Shown here piece by piece: positions 13,336-20,858 of a stretch of DNA of 34,147 nt. The DNA is from Fusobacterium necrogenes. GTDB lineage: Bacteria; Fusobacteriota; Fusobacteriia; Fusobacteriales; Fusobacteriaceae. The stretch is taken from contig NZ_UGGU01000002.1 in the NCBI RefSeq assembly GCF_900450765.1, positions 1-34,147 of the forward strand, read 5' to 3'. The notes beneath the pieces were generated by a model. The model had not been told where the DNA came from and made no database searches. It worked only from the letters and a program-made list of their open reading frames with translations. The position numbers and the translations under genes were made by a program. Position 1 is the first letter of the stretch. Each line of letters begins with the position of its first letter.

Positions 13336-14382
13336 ATGGACTTTAATTTAACACAAGAACAAAAAGAAGCATTGGGAATTGTAGATGAAAGAAAAGACTT
13401 TTACTTTAGAGTTGAAAACGCAGCTATAGATAATCCAAAACTATTTGATACTGATAGAGAGTTTATTCTATTTATAGTCTTATCAAGATATTGTAATGGG
13501 CAAGTAGGATATCCAAGTTTAGAAACATTAGCAAAAAAAAGTCGTTGCTCTAAAAAAAATATGTTAATAGCTTTAAAAGGATTGATAGAAAAAGGGTTAG
13601 TAAAAAAAGTTCAAAGATACAATCCAGAAAATAATAGTTATCAAAGTAATTTATATTCAGTTCAAAATATAAAAGAATATATTAGTAAAGATAAAGATTT
13701 AGCAGAAACTAAAGAAGGTAGTGTCGGTAGCGACACTAGGGTAGTATCGGTAGCGACACTAGGAGGTAGTGTCGGTAGCGACACTAGGGTAGTATCGGTA
13801 GCGACACTTAATAAAGAACAAGTTATAAAGAACAATAAAAAAAATCATGGTATAGATGATGAACTTGATTTTTTTGAAAATTTATTTAAGGAATTTGAAA
13901 TAAACTTCACTAAAACAAATAAAAATTCGGTATTAAAATTAAGAAAACATTTATCACTTAAAGATACAGAAAACTATTTGAGAGAAACTTATATAGCAAT
14001 AAAAGAAAATAAAGATGTAAAAAATATAGCTGCTTTATTTTCTACCAAAATAGCAAAAGAAGAAAGACAAATTAATTCTAAAAAAAATAAAGAATATACA
14101 GAAAAAAATGATACTATAGAAAAACCTATAGAGATAGAAAAAAATAATAGCACAGAAAGATCTACAGAAATAGACTATATGGCAATATATGAAAACTTAG
14201 ATATTTATGATAAATTAAAAATAGAAGAAGAAGCAATAAATCTCTTAGTTCAGGAACAACAAATTGAAGAAACTTTTATTCTAAAAACAAAAGAAGCTCA
14301 ACCCACAATTTACAATGGAATGATGAAAAGCTATTTAAAACGTGTAATACTTAAATATAATGGTTTTAAATCCGTTGTTTAG
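13336..14382 (+). CDS. rep: Plasmid replication initiator with HTH_36-like winged helix
   Basis: 348 aa. The N-terminal domain (residues ~25-110) has FIVLSRYCNGQVGYPSLETL, then KSRCSKKNMLIALKGL and IEKGLVKKVQR, the winged-helix pattern of Firmicute/Fusobacterial plasmid and phage replication proteins. Residues ~129-158 are two 16-aa repeats (GSVGSDTRVVSVATL) encoded by iteron-like palindromes. The C-terminal part is Lys/Glu-rich and helical, possibly a host helicase contact (DnaD-like). Starts after TAGGAGG. The antisense RNA, attenuator and internal iterons support the replication role. Family level moderate, role fairly sure. Confidence 0.8.
   Translation: MDFNLTQEQKEALGIVDERKDFYFRVENAAIDNPKLFDTDREFILFIVLSRYCNGQVGYPSLETLAKKSRCSKKNMLIALKGLIEKGLVKKVQRYNPENNSYQSNLYSVQNIKEYISKDKDLAETKEGSVGSDTRVVSVATLGGSVGSDTRVVSVATLNKEQVIKNNKKNHGIDDELDFFENLFKEFEINFTKTNKNSVLKLRKHLSLKDTENYLRETYIAIKENKDVKNIAALFSTKIAKEERQINSKKNKEYTEKNDTIEKPIEIEKNNSTERSTEIDYMAIYENLDIYDKLKIEEEAINLLVQEQQIEETFILKTKEAQPTIYNGMMKSYLKRVILKYNGFKSVV
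13720..13808 (+). other. Probable replication origin: four 18-bp palindromic iterons inside rep
   Basis: AGTGTCGGTAGCGACACT at 13720-13737 and 13768-13785, and AGTATCGGTAGCGACACT at 13743-13760 and 13791-13808. Spacing alternates 23 and 25 bp (48-bp superrepeat), about two helical turns. GC-rich in an AT-rich plasmid. Internal iterons in Rep genes are known as initiator binding sites in several plasmid and phage families; the origin function here is inferred. Confidence 0.75.
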
Positions 14383-14452
14383 ATATATAACTAAAATAAC
14401 AAAATCGTTTTTAAGCATATTTTAGAGCTTTTTAAAAGGTAGTGTGTATTGA

Positions 14453-14713
14453 ATGAAATTAATTGTATATTTTCTTATTATCATTGTAAGTTTATTAATA
14501 ATTATCATGGATATTTTTAAATTTTTAGGGTATTTCTTTATTTTTGAAATAATTTTTATATATCTAGCTGATAAAACTCAAACTAGAGCTTTAATTTATC
14601 TTACAACTTCATCAATATTTTGTTTTGCTATTTTTTATGGATATTTTGCTATTATAGATTTCTTGGTTGGTGTAAAAATAGGATTGATACAGAGCCTAGA
14701 AAAAGATCAATAA
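14453..14713 (+). CDS. Small membrane protein, 86 aa
   Basis: Two to three transmembrane helices (LIVYFLIIIVSLLIIIM, FFIFEIIFIYLA, IFCFAIFYGYFAIIDFLV). Weak binding site (AAAAGGTAG, 13 bases upstream). Located between rep and the zeta-toxin operon. Similar in design to the membrane proteins at 15996 and 16321, but function unknown. Confidence 0.6.
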   Translation: MKLIVYFLIIIVSLLIIIMDIFKFLGYFFIFEIIFIYLADKTQTRALIYLTTSSIFCFAIFYGYFAIIDFLVGVKIGLIQSLEKDQ

Positions 14714-14716
14714 AGA

Positions 14717-14745
14717 TTGATTTTTTTTAGAAAAAATGGTATAAT
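14717..14745 (+). promoter_or_regulatory. Promoter of the zeta-toxin operon
   Basis: TTGATT (14717-14722), 17 bp, TATAAT (14740-14745), about 55 bp before the first gene. Confidence 0.82.
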
Positions 14746-14800
14746 TTTATCAAGAAACAAAGAACAAAAAACCAAGAAAAAATAAAAAGGAGTGGTTTTT

Positions 14801-14983
14801 ATGACTGAAAAAGAAAAATATTTTGATGATTTTTTTGAAACTTGTAAAAAACTTTCTTTAGAAGAAATGAGAGAAATAGCATTTAATGCTAAAGATGATG
14901 AAACTAGATTTTTTATAAGTTCAATTATTGATTATTTTATTGAAATTAGTTTTAATAAAGCTTTAGAAACTGAAAAATATTAA
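14801..14983 (+). CDS. Putative antitoxin of the zeta toxin, 60 aa
   Basis: Starts MTEKEKYFDDFFETCKK after AAAAGGAGTGG; a GTG at 14792 lies too close to the binding site. Small, acidic and all-helical, directly upstream of the toxin as for epsilon-type antidotes of Gram-negative zeta systems. Sequence does not match a family I know, so the antitoxin role rests on position and size. Confidence 0.65.
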   Translation: MTEKEKYFDDFFETCKKLSLEEMREIAFNAKDDETRFFISSIIDYFIEISFNKALETEKY

Positions 14984-15000
14984 TCAATAGGATGTTTTTT

Positions 15001-15750
15001 ATGAATGAAAAAAAATTATATATTTTTGCGGGAGTAAATGGAGCAGGAAAATCAACTTTATATAGATTATCTTCAATACATTATAAAACTTTTGATTTTG
15101 GGGAAAGAATTAATACTGATGAAATTGTTAATCAAATTGGAGATTGGAGAAATCCAAAAGATCAAATAATGGCTGCAAGAATAGCTTTAACTAAAAGAAA
15201 AGAATATATAAAGCAAGGAATATCATTCAATCAAGAAACAACTCTTACAGGAAATAGTATTTTAAAAGCTATTGAAGAAGCTAAAAAAAATAGATATAAA
15301 GTAATTATGGCTTATGTAGGGGTTGAAAGTCCTGAAATAGCAAAAGAACGGGTAAAAATAAGAGTAGAAAAGGGTGGACATGATATTCCTAATGAGATAA
15401 TAGAGAAAAGATATTATGAAAGTTTAAAGAACTTAGAAAAAATAGCACCTTTATGTGATAATTTAATTATATATGATAATAGCCAAAAAAAGCATATAGA
15501 AGTTTTAGAAAAAAAAGACAATACTATAAGATATTTAATAAATGAGTATAAAATCCCTGATTGGGTAAAAGAAATAAAAGTTGTTCTTGAAAAACAGCTA
15601 GAAAATGAAAAAAATCTTTCCCAACAAATAGCCTATAATCCATTGACAGGGCATGAATTAAAAACTCTTAAAGGGTATGAGGATCTAAAACTAGAGCCTA
15701 AAAAAGAACAGAAAATTTCTAAACAAAAAAGTCGTAGTATAGAAAGATAG
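15001..15750 (+). CDS. Zeta-toxin-family kinase with tail shared with the type III toxin
   Basis: 249 aa from the ATG at 15001 (AGGATG upstream; the ATG at 14992 has no site). Zeta toxins phosphorylate UDP-N-acetylglucosamine. Visible: Walker A GVNGAGKST (residues 11-19), INTDEIV, FNQETTLTG (substrate-side Glu motif), AYVGVESPEIAKERVKIRV and GGHDIP, KRYYESL. Residues ~210-249 (NPLTGHELKTLKGYE, then KKEQKISKQKSRSIER) are not part of the kinase. They are nearly identical in DNA to the type III toxin's end, with its central 65 codons missing. Context: small gene upstream, AbrB-like gene downstream. Confidence 0.85.
   Translation: MNEKKLYIFAGVNGAGKSTLYRLSSIHYKTFDFGERINTDEIVNQIGDWRNPKDQIMAARIALTKRKEYIKQGISFNQETTLTGNSILKAIEEAKKNRYKVIMAYVGVESPEIAKERVKIRVEKGGHDIPNEIIEKRYYESLKNLEKIAPLCDNLIIYDNSQKKHIEVLEKKDNTIRYLINEYKIPDWVKEIKVVLEKQLENEKNLSQQIAYNPLTGHELKTLKGYEDLKLEPKKEQKISKQKSRSIER
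15634..15750 (+). repeat. Gene-end repeat shared with 6152-6463
   Basis: 15634-15681 equals 6152-6199 (48 of 48 bases). 15682-15750 equals 6395-6463 except for three bases. Relative to the type III toxin gene, an exact 195-bp (65-codon) segment, 6200-6394, is absent. Confidence 0.95.
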
Positions 15751-15759
15751 AGGTAAAAT

Positions 15760-15999
15760 ATGAAGTTTGATAAAATAATAGCAATTTCTTCAAAAAAACA
15801 AATTACTTTACCTAAGAAAGTTTATGAAGAGTTAGGATTTACAGATCAAGTTAGATTAGTAGTAGATGATGATAATTCTATAAAATTATTTCCAGTAATT
15901 AAAGAGAAAAAAAGTGATGTCTTAGAAGAATTAATAAAAAAAGGATTATCAGGAGAAGAACTTTTAAAAGAATTTAAAAAGAGAGAGGAAAAAGAATGA
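15760..15999 (+). CDS. AbrB/MazE-like DNA-binding protein, 79 aa
   Basis: SSKKQITLPKKVYEELGFTD and VRLVVDDDNSIKLFP form the AbrB swapped-hairpin domain; the C-terminal KKSDVLEELIKKGLSGEELL helix region resembles MazE-type antitoxin tails. Nine bases after the zeta toxin, overlapping the next gene by ATGA. May autoregulate the operon or act as an additional antitoxin. Family call good, role inferred. Confidence 0.82.
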   Translation: MKFDKIIAISSKKQITLPKKVYEELGFTDQVRLVVDDDNSIKLFPVIKEKKSDVLEELIKKGLSGEELLKEFKKREEKE

Positions 16000-16310
16000 A
16001 TGTTTTAATTTTATTATCAATATTTTTTGTAGTAATAGGAGTAATAATGTTACTTTTAGGTTTTAAAGCAGGAGAACGTGGCGGAATAAAATTAGTATAT
16101 TCAGGATCAGTAGTTATAGTTATTGCATTTATGATATTTTATATAAATTTACAACTAAGAGATATAAAAGCTAAAAAAGACTATTTAATAAAAATAGAGC
16201 AAGTTTTATCTAAAAAAAATGTTCCTAATAAAGAATTAATTGTAAAAGAATTAAAAAATAAAACTTTAGAAGAGTTACAAGAATACTATTTAAAAAAATT
16301 AGAAGAATAA
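15996..16310 (+). CDS. Two-span membrane protein, 104 aa
   Basis: Two transmembrane helices (ILLSIFFVVIGVIMLLLGF, LVYSGSVVIVIAFMIFYINL) followed by a charged ~50-aa helical tail. Overlaps the AbrB-like stop by four bases (ATGA), so coupled. Its partner in size and layout is the broken gene at 16321. Function unknown. Confidence 0.68.
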   Translation: MNVLILLSIFFVVIGVIMLLLGFKAGERGGIKLVYSGSVVIVIAFMIFYINLQLRDIKAKKDYLIKIEQVLSKKNVPNKELIVKELKNKTLEELQEYYLKKLEE

Positions 16311-16320
16311 AGGAGTTTTA

Positions 16321-16496
16321 ATGTTATTAGAGTTATTTTATCTAACTACTGTAATGATTGTAATAAGTAGCATAGGAATTTTAATAAGTATAACTCAAAA
16401 TAGAAGAAAAGGAATGTTTTTTTCTGTGGAGTATTAACAGTAGCGGCAATAGTTTCATATATAGGATTTTACTTGACTTTATTTAAACTTTCTTAA
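16321..16496 (+). pseudogene. Frameshifted small membrane protein
   Basis: Starts after AAAGGAGTTTTA. The frame gives MLLELFYLTTVMIVISSIGI and so on, but stops at 16437 after 38 aa. A one-base gain in the seven-T run (16417-16423) would restore a second span (CGVLTVAAIVSYIGFYLTLF) ending at the stop at 16496, about 58 aa in all. Could be a dead gene, a sequencing error in a homopolymer, or a slippage/phase-variable gene. Confidence 0.72.
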
Positions 16497-16497
16497 T

Positions 16498-16538
16498 ATT
16501 AAAGAAAAGTAATACTTTTAGTATTACTTTTCTTTAAA
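16498..16538. terminator. Bidirectional terminator on the 9-3-9 palindrome, copy 4
   Basis: Core at 16508-16528, extended by TTAAAGAAA and TTTCTTTAA to a ~18-bp perfect stem between convergent transcription units. Confidence 0.88.
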
Positions 16539-16563
16539 AAAATTAGGTAGATTTTTAATCTAC

Positions 16564-16842
16564 CTAAAGCAAAGAATTTAATATTAAGATATTTTCAATT
16601 AAGTAATCTTCATTTTCAATTAATTTATCCTTTTCTTTCTTCGGATCAAGTTCTATACACCATGTAATATATTTTAGAATATCACTAAAAGAAAAGTCAG
16701 AATATAACATTATATTTGGGATTCTATTTCGATCTAAACTATTGTATATTTTTAAAAGCGGTTTTGATAATTTTCTTGAGATCTCTGTATTAATGGGTTT
16801 TTCAGCTAATAAATAATTAAATGCTAACATATTTTTAGGCAT
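16564..16842 (-). CDS. Hypothetical protein, 92 aa
   Basis: Starts MPKNMLAFNYLLAEKP after TAGGAGGTAATATCT. No membrane span; helical with moderate charge. Last gene of the minus-strand run from 17900. Not recognised. Confidence 0.62.
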   Translation of the reverse strand: MPKNMLAFNYLLAEKPINTEISRKLSKPLLKIYNSLDRNRIPNIMLYSDFSFSDILKYITWCIELDPKKEKDKLIENEDYLIENILILNSLL

Positions 16843-16862
16843 AGATATTACCTCCTAAAAAA

Positions 16863-17186
16863 TTACTGGTTAAAAAAGTTTTTATATCCTATCTCTGAAA
16901 TTAAATATTTTAAAGCTTCAATATAATTTTTAAATTCTGTATGACACATGGGCAGATCATTCATCAATGTTGTTACTCTCCAGTCTTTAACTTTTGTACT
17001 TGTTAGATGTAAAATATAAGTAAATTCTTTAATTTTAAAGATTCTAACAATTTGATTTTTAGGATCTCTAAATTGAGAATAAAATTCTTCTTCTAGGTCA
17101 TCATATTGATCTAATAATTCTATATTTTTTAGTAAATTATTTACAAAATTTCTATCATCTAAATTTATTAAAGATAAATAATTCAT
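16863..17186 (-). CDS. Hypothetical protein, 107 aa
   Basis: Begins MNYLSLINLDDRNFV after AAGGGGGGAAC. Mixed alpha/beta composition, acidic N-terminal half, with ILHLTSTKVKDWRVTTLM in the middle. Not recognised. Co-directional with its neighbours, 20 bp before the 92-aa gene. Confidence 0.65.
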   Translation of the reverse strand: MNYLSLINLDDRNFVNNLLKNIELLDQYDDLEEEFYSQFRDPKNQIVRIFKIKEFTYILHLTSTKVKDWRVTTLMNDLPMCHTEFKNYIEALKYLISEIGYKNFFNQ

Positions 17187-17212
17187 AAGTTCCCCCCTTT
17201 TTATTTAGTTAG

Positions 17213-17235
17213 TATAGGGGAAAATGTCCCCTATA
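17213..17235 (-). promoter_or_regulatory. Intercistronic hairpin
   Basis: TATAGGGG, seven bases, CCCCTATA, overlapping the stop of the 126-aa gene. No T-run on either side, so more likely an mRNA stability or processing element than a terminator. Confidence 0.5.
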
Positions 17236-17611
17236 ATTTGTGTAAAAAATTTTTTATTTCTAAAACTTCTTCAATCTCTTCATCAGTAAGGCCGTCTATT
17301 AATTCTTCTAGCTCATTTTCTATTGTAATAATTTGCTCAATTTTTTTTAATTCAATGTCATATATTGAATAGCCATTACTTACAATTAATTCTTCTAACT
17401 TTCCTTTTTGATCCCTTAAATTCTCGTCAGCACAGATATAGAAATCTCCGATTGTATTGTAATATAGATTTTTTCTGCACCATTGATAAAATGAAAGGTC
17501 AAAATTTTGTTCTTCTACCATATCATTAAAAAATCTTTCTAATACTTCTTCAGCTCTTCCCTCATTTTCCATCATACTTCTGAAATCTTCATATAATCTA
17601 ACATTTAGCAT
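17231..17611 (-). CDS. Hypothetical acidic protein, 126 aa
   Basis: Begins MLNVRLYEDFRSMMENEGRA after AGGAGGTTTT. Strongly acidic (long Glu-rich helices such as ELEELIDGLTDEEIEEVLEI), soluble. Small acidic proteins in transfer regions are sometimes DNA mimics or anti-defence proteins; that is only a possibility here. Confidence 0.65.
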   Translation of the reverse strand: MLNVRLYEDFRSMMENEGRAEEVLERFFNDMVEEQNFDLSFYQWCRKNLYYNTIGDFYICADENLRDQKGKLEELIVSNGYSIYDIELKKIEQIITIENELEELIDGLTDEEIEEVLEIKNFLHKL

Positions 17612-17636
17612 TTTAAAACCTCCTATTTTTAATTCT

Positions 17637-17900
17637 TTAAAAGTTTTTTAAATATCTTTTTAACATCTTTTCAACATTTTTTAAAGTTGTTCCATATGGA
17701 TACCAATGTTGTTTTCTCGAATATAAATTATCCATTTCTTCATAATATACATAGTATTTTACTTTTTTGTTTTTTATTTCTTTTCTAATATATAGTTCTA
17801 TTAATATATCTAAATCCTCCTCTTCATTTCTTTCTGTTTTTTTAAGGCGTAGGCTCCCATTTGTTAAAATTTCCTTTTTTGCTTTCTCTAATGTCATCAT
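17637..17900 (-). CDS. Small hypothetical protein, MMTLEKAK family, copy 2
   Basis: 87 aa from 17900 (MMTLEKAKKEILTNGSL); the ATG at 17918 precedes the GGGAGGAG site and is rejected. It shares its first eight codons and its leader with the gene at 6951-7166, then diverges completely (a basic, Tyr/Trp-rich protein with KVKYYVYYEEMDN and KQHWYPYGTT). First gene of the operon that runs to 16564. Confidence 0.7.
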   Translation of the reverse strand: MMTLEKAKKEILTNGSLRLKKTERNEEEDLDILIELYIRKEIKNKKVKYYVYYEEMDNLYSRKQHWYPYGTTLKNVEKMLKRYLKNF

Positions 17901-18158
17901 ATATACTCCTCCCATCAAAAATGATTTTTTTCTTTTTTTATTTTTTAGTTAGCCAAGAATAAGCAAATTTTCGAGGGAAATCAATATTTTTTTGAAAAGT
18001 AAAGTTTTTGAGGAACGAAGTGTAAAAAAAAGTTTTCAAAAAACTCGAAGAGCTTGATGTTGATTTACCGGGCTGAAAGAGAAAATTTGCAAAAATTCGC
18101 AGGCTGAAAAATAAAAAAAGAAATTAAATAAAAAAAAACAAGGGATTTATCCCTTGTT
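17881..18158 (-). repeat. Long dispersed repeat with an imperfect ~195-bp palindrome, copy 2
   Basis: 278 bp, matching 7147-7419 apart from a 5-bp insertion at ~18000-18004 and two homopolymer-length changes. It lies between ardC and the MMTLEKAK-type operon. The 17956-17984 promoter candidate (minus strand TTGATT, 17 bp, TATTCT) is conserved exactly. Confidence 0.9.
18131..18158 (-). terminator. Intrinsic terminator after ardC, minus strand
   Basis: AACAAGGGAT, TT, ATCCCTTGTT (18137-18158) followed on the minus strand by a nine-T run. It ends the relaxase-to-ardC operon and is part of the long repeat. Confidence 0.88.
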
Positions 18159-18170
18159 TCCTTATTAGCA

Positions 18171-20201
18171 TTATAGTGCCATTGATAATTGAGCTTTTTT
18201 ATCTTTTGATTTTTCTTTTACTTTTTCCTTACCTAATTCTTTGCTAATAACCTTTTCATAGCCTAATACTCTATCAGTTACTTTTTCTGCCTGTGCTGCT
18301 GCTCTAAATAGAACATTAGGGTCATTTTTTAATAGTTGTACCCAACTTTGAATATAAGCTTTGTTATTCTCAAAATTATATTTTAAGCCTTTTTCTTGTC
18401 CTATAAAAACACTTGAAAACTCTGCTATTAATTCTTCATAAGCATAATCTTTAGTACCAAATTTATTATTAAGAGGTCTATTTAATCTACTTGGGTGGCC
18501 TGTTGAATGTGCTATTTCATGCAACATGGTAGCATAATAGGAATTTGCACTTTTAAAACTTTCTCTTGGTGGCATACATATTTTATCATCAGTAACTGAA
18601 TAAAAAGCCATATCCCCGCCAAATGTTATTGGAACACCACAGTTTTGTTCTATAAGTTTGATTTTATTATAATTAACAGATCTTTTCTTTTCCTCAAGTG
18701 GAGGAATACCCTCTATTTGTTCTGCATTGAAAACATTGAAAGTTTTACAGAATGTTTTTACGTTAGTTTTAAGGTATTGTCTTTTTTCTTCTTTTGATAA
18801 GGTTTTAATAAAGTCTATATCTAAATCTTTTTTTGTAGAAGTGTCATAATATTTAAAAACTTCTAAAGTAACAGATTTAGCACCTTTTTTTATTTTCCAA
18901 CCTTGCTCTTTTGCCTGTAAAAACGTTACCCATCTAGGATCTTTATAGTTATGTTTTACAGCTTCAAGAGATAGTTTAATACTATTTCCACCTTTATATC
19001 TTGCTCCAGTAGTTGGGTTATAACTAGGGTTTTCCCAAGATTTTTCCCATGGAATTTTATTGTTTTCTAAGGATTTAATAACTTCTTCAACAAATTGTTT
19101 TCTACTTTCCTTAAATTTATCTTTAATATCAGCTTGCTTATATGTTTCTCTTTTAAATTTAATACTTTCCTCACTTATTTCTGTTTCTTTCATCTGATTT
19201 TTTCTAAGATTTTTGAGTAACATTCCCTCTTCACTAAAACTAAATATATCATTACCTATTATATAATGATCTGTAAGTTGTTTTTCAAGAAGAATAGAAA
19301 GATCTTCTATTGCTTCTGTTAAGCTTATATCTTGTTTAGATGGCCTAACATTTCCTGATGGGTGATTATGGATCAATTGAATACCTTTTATATCTTCTCT
19401 TAATAACGTTGAAGTTACTATTCTTAAATCAACTTGAGATTTATCTATTTGTCCTACAAAAGGATTTATAATATCTTTAATATTATTATTTTGATCGTAT
19501 AATATTACCCCTAATTGTTCTTGTGAAAGGCCGCCATAAGTTTTAATTAAAGTATTTTTAACTTCTTCTCTATTCTCAATTAAATTAAGTCCTTTTAATT
19601 CCTGTTTAGCAATATGATTTGCAAACTCTCTATATTCTTCATCATAAGAAAAGTTTTTAATTTCTTTTGAAAAATAATTTTTATTACTAGGACTAGGAGA
19701 AAAATCAGCAAAATAAATATAATCATCATAAATAATTTTATTATCTCCAGTTATAACTTGTCCTGTAAGTTTACTATATCCAATATCTTCTAGTTTATCT
19801 GTAATATATTCTAAATCTTTAAATGGTTCAGTATAAGAAATTTTTCTTAATTCAGTAGATTTAAGATCAGGAAGATTAGCAGTTAATATAAATTTTGTAG
19901 CAGAAGTGTCATAAGTATCTTTGATAACATCTTTAATAGTGTAGTCATTAATATCAAAATTTTTACATGTTCTAATTTTCCCTGAATTATTTACCATAAT
20001 AACTTGTATTTCATTTTTATTTGGAGGGTATGCGTTAATAAATTCAAGAAGTTCTTTTTCTATATTTACAGACACTTGTAATTCTCTATTTTTTAAAAAC
20101 TCAAAATAAGCTGATAATTCTTGAACTTCATTATTTCTATATTTTTGATAAAGTTCTTCTTTAGACTCACAATCAAAATATTTATAAAAACTATTCTTCA
20201 T
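18171..20201 (-). CDS. ardC: RadC/JAB-ArdC fusion antirestriction protein
   Basis: 676 aa. ArdC proteins bind single-stranded DNA, protect incoming DNA from restriction, and in plasmid pSa were reported to enter the recipient with the T-strand. Order: ~190-aa unassigned N-terminus; RadC-type JAB domain with HNHPSGNVRPSKQD (HxHx10D metal motif, residues ~275-290); ArdC N-terminal domain (~367-495: NPTTGARYKGGN, DPRWVTFLQAKEQGW, FNVFNAEQIEG); zincin metallopeptidase with MLHEIAHSTGH (HExxH, about residue 558) and the downstream ELIAEF glutamate. The JAB fusion is larger than a typical ~300-aa ArdC and resembles the multidomain 'polyvalent' proteins of conjugative elements. Last gene of the mobilisation operon. 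Confidence 0.9.
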   Translation of the reverse strand: MKNSFYKYFDCESKEELYQKYRNNEVQELSAYFEFLKNRELQVSVNIEKELLEFINAYPPNKNEIQVIMVNNSGKIRTCKNFDINDYTIKDVIKDTYDTSATKFILTANLPDLKSTELRKISYTEPFKDLEYITDKLEDIGYSKLTGQVITGDNKIIYDDYIYFADFSPSPSNKNYFSKEIKNFSYDEEYREFANHIAKQELKGLNLIENREEVKNTLIKTYGGLSQEQLGVILYDQNNNIKDIINPFVGQIDKSQVDLRIVTSTLLREDIKGIQLIHNHPSGNVRPSKQDISLTEAIEDLSILLEKQLTDHYIIGNDIFSFSEEGMLLKNLRKNQMKETEISEESIKFKRETYKQADIKDKFKESRKQFVEEVIKSLENNKIPWEKSWENPSYNPTTGARYKGGNSIKLSLEAVKHNYKDPRWVTFLQAKEQGWKIKKGAKSVTLEVFKYYDTSTKKDLDIDFIKTLSKEEKRQYLKTNVKTFCKTFNVFNAEQIEGIPPLEEKKRSVNYNKIKLIEQNCGVPITFGGDMAFYSVTDDKICMPPRESFKSANSYYATMLHEIAHSTGHPSRLNRPLNNKFGTKDYAYEELIAEFSSVFIGQEKGLKYNFENNKAYIQSWVQLLKNDPNVLFRAAAQAEKVTDRVLGYEKVISKELGKEKVKEKSKDKKAQLSMAL

Positions 20202-20352
20202 GCTTCATCACTTCATTTGCATAAGCTATGAACTCTTGGTATTCTTGAACAATAGAATTATTTTTATTTTCAGGATCATTTAAAAAATCATATAATTCAT
20301 CAAAAGATTTTAAGTTTAGATCTTCCATTAATTTTTTTAAACCATTATTCAT
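20191..20352 (-). CDS. Small hypothetical protein, 53 aa
   Basis: MNNGLKKLMEDLNLKSFDEL, then YDFLNDPENKNN and YANEVMKHEE. Good site TAGGAGGTATATTTT; overlaps the ardC start by 11 bp, implying translational coupling. Acidic, helical. Not recognised. Confidence 0.72.
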   Translation of the reverse strand: MNNGLKKLMEDLNLKSFDELYDFLNDPENKNNSIVQEYQEFIAYANEVMKHEE

Positions 20353-20447
20353 AAAATATACCTCCTATTTCTTTAGATATTTATAAATTAATATTAGAAA
20401 TATAAAAATTAATATACTGATATGTCCAGTAATTATAATAAAAAAAG

Positions 20448-20858
20448 TTATTGTTTTAAAAGTGTAGAAGCTACTTTTTCATCTATAATAAATTCTTCCC
20501 CCGAAAAATCGTTATAATCTCCTGTTTCATCAACTAAAAGGCCTAATTCATCAGCTATTTCATCAGGAGTTTTTCCAGTAAAAGGATTTCCTAAATATAA
20601 ACCATTACTATATTGTACTTTTTCGATTTCGTTTCCTAATCTATCATATCTTGTAACCCAACCATCTATACCTAAAGCGTTTTTCATTCCTTTTTCTTTA
20701 ATTGTTACTCCATCTTCGTAGTAAGCAATATATTCAATAGGGTAAGATATATCTTGATTCTCTTGCTTGATTTTTTGACTTTCTAGCTTGATTTCTTTTT
20801 TTTCTTCTTTAATTTCTTGATTTTTTTCAAATAAAAAACTAAATATTTTTTTTATCAT
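20448..20858 (-). CDS. Hypothetical protein, 136 aa
   Basis: Charged coiled-coil N-terminus (NQEIKEEKKEIKLESQKIKQ), then a short beta region with YYEDGVTIKEKGM and GWVTRYDRLGNEIEKVQYSNG-type repeats reminiscent of MORN/toxin-antidote repeats, and an acidic end. Overlaps the TraD-like gene by 20 bp. About 95 bp between it and the 53-aa gene hold nothing obvious. Not recognised. Confidence 0.62.
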   Translation of the reverse strand: MIKKIFSFLFEKNQEIKEEKKEIKLESQKIKQENQDISYPIEYIAYYEDGVTIKEKGMKNALGIDGWVTRYDRLGNEIEKVQYSNGLYLGNPFTGKTPDEIADELGLLVDETGDYNDFSGEEFIIDEKVASTLLKQ

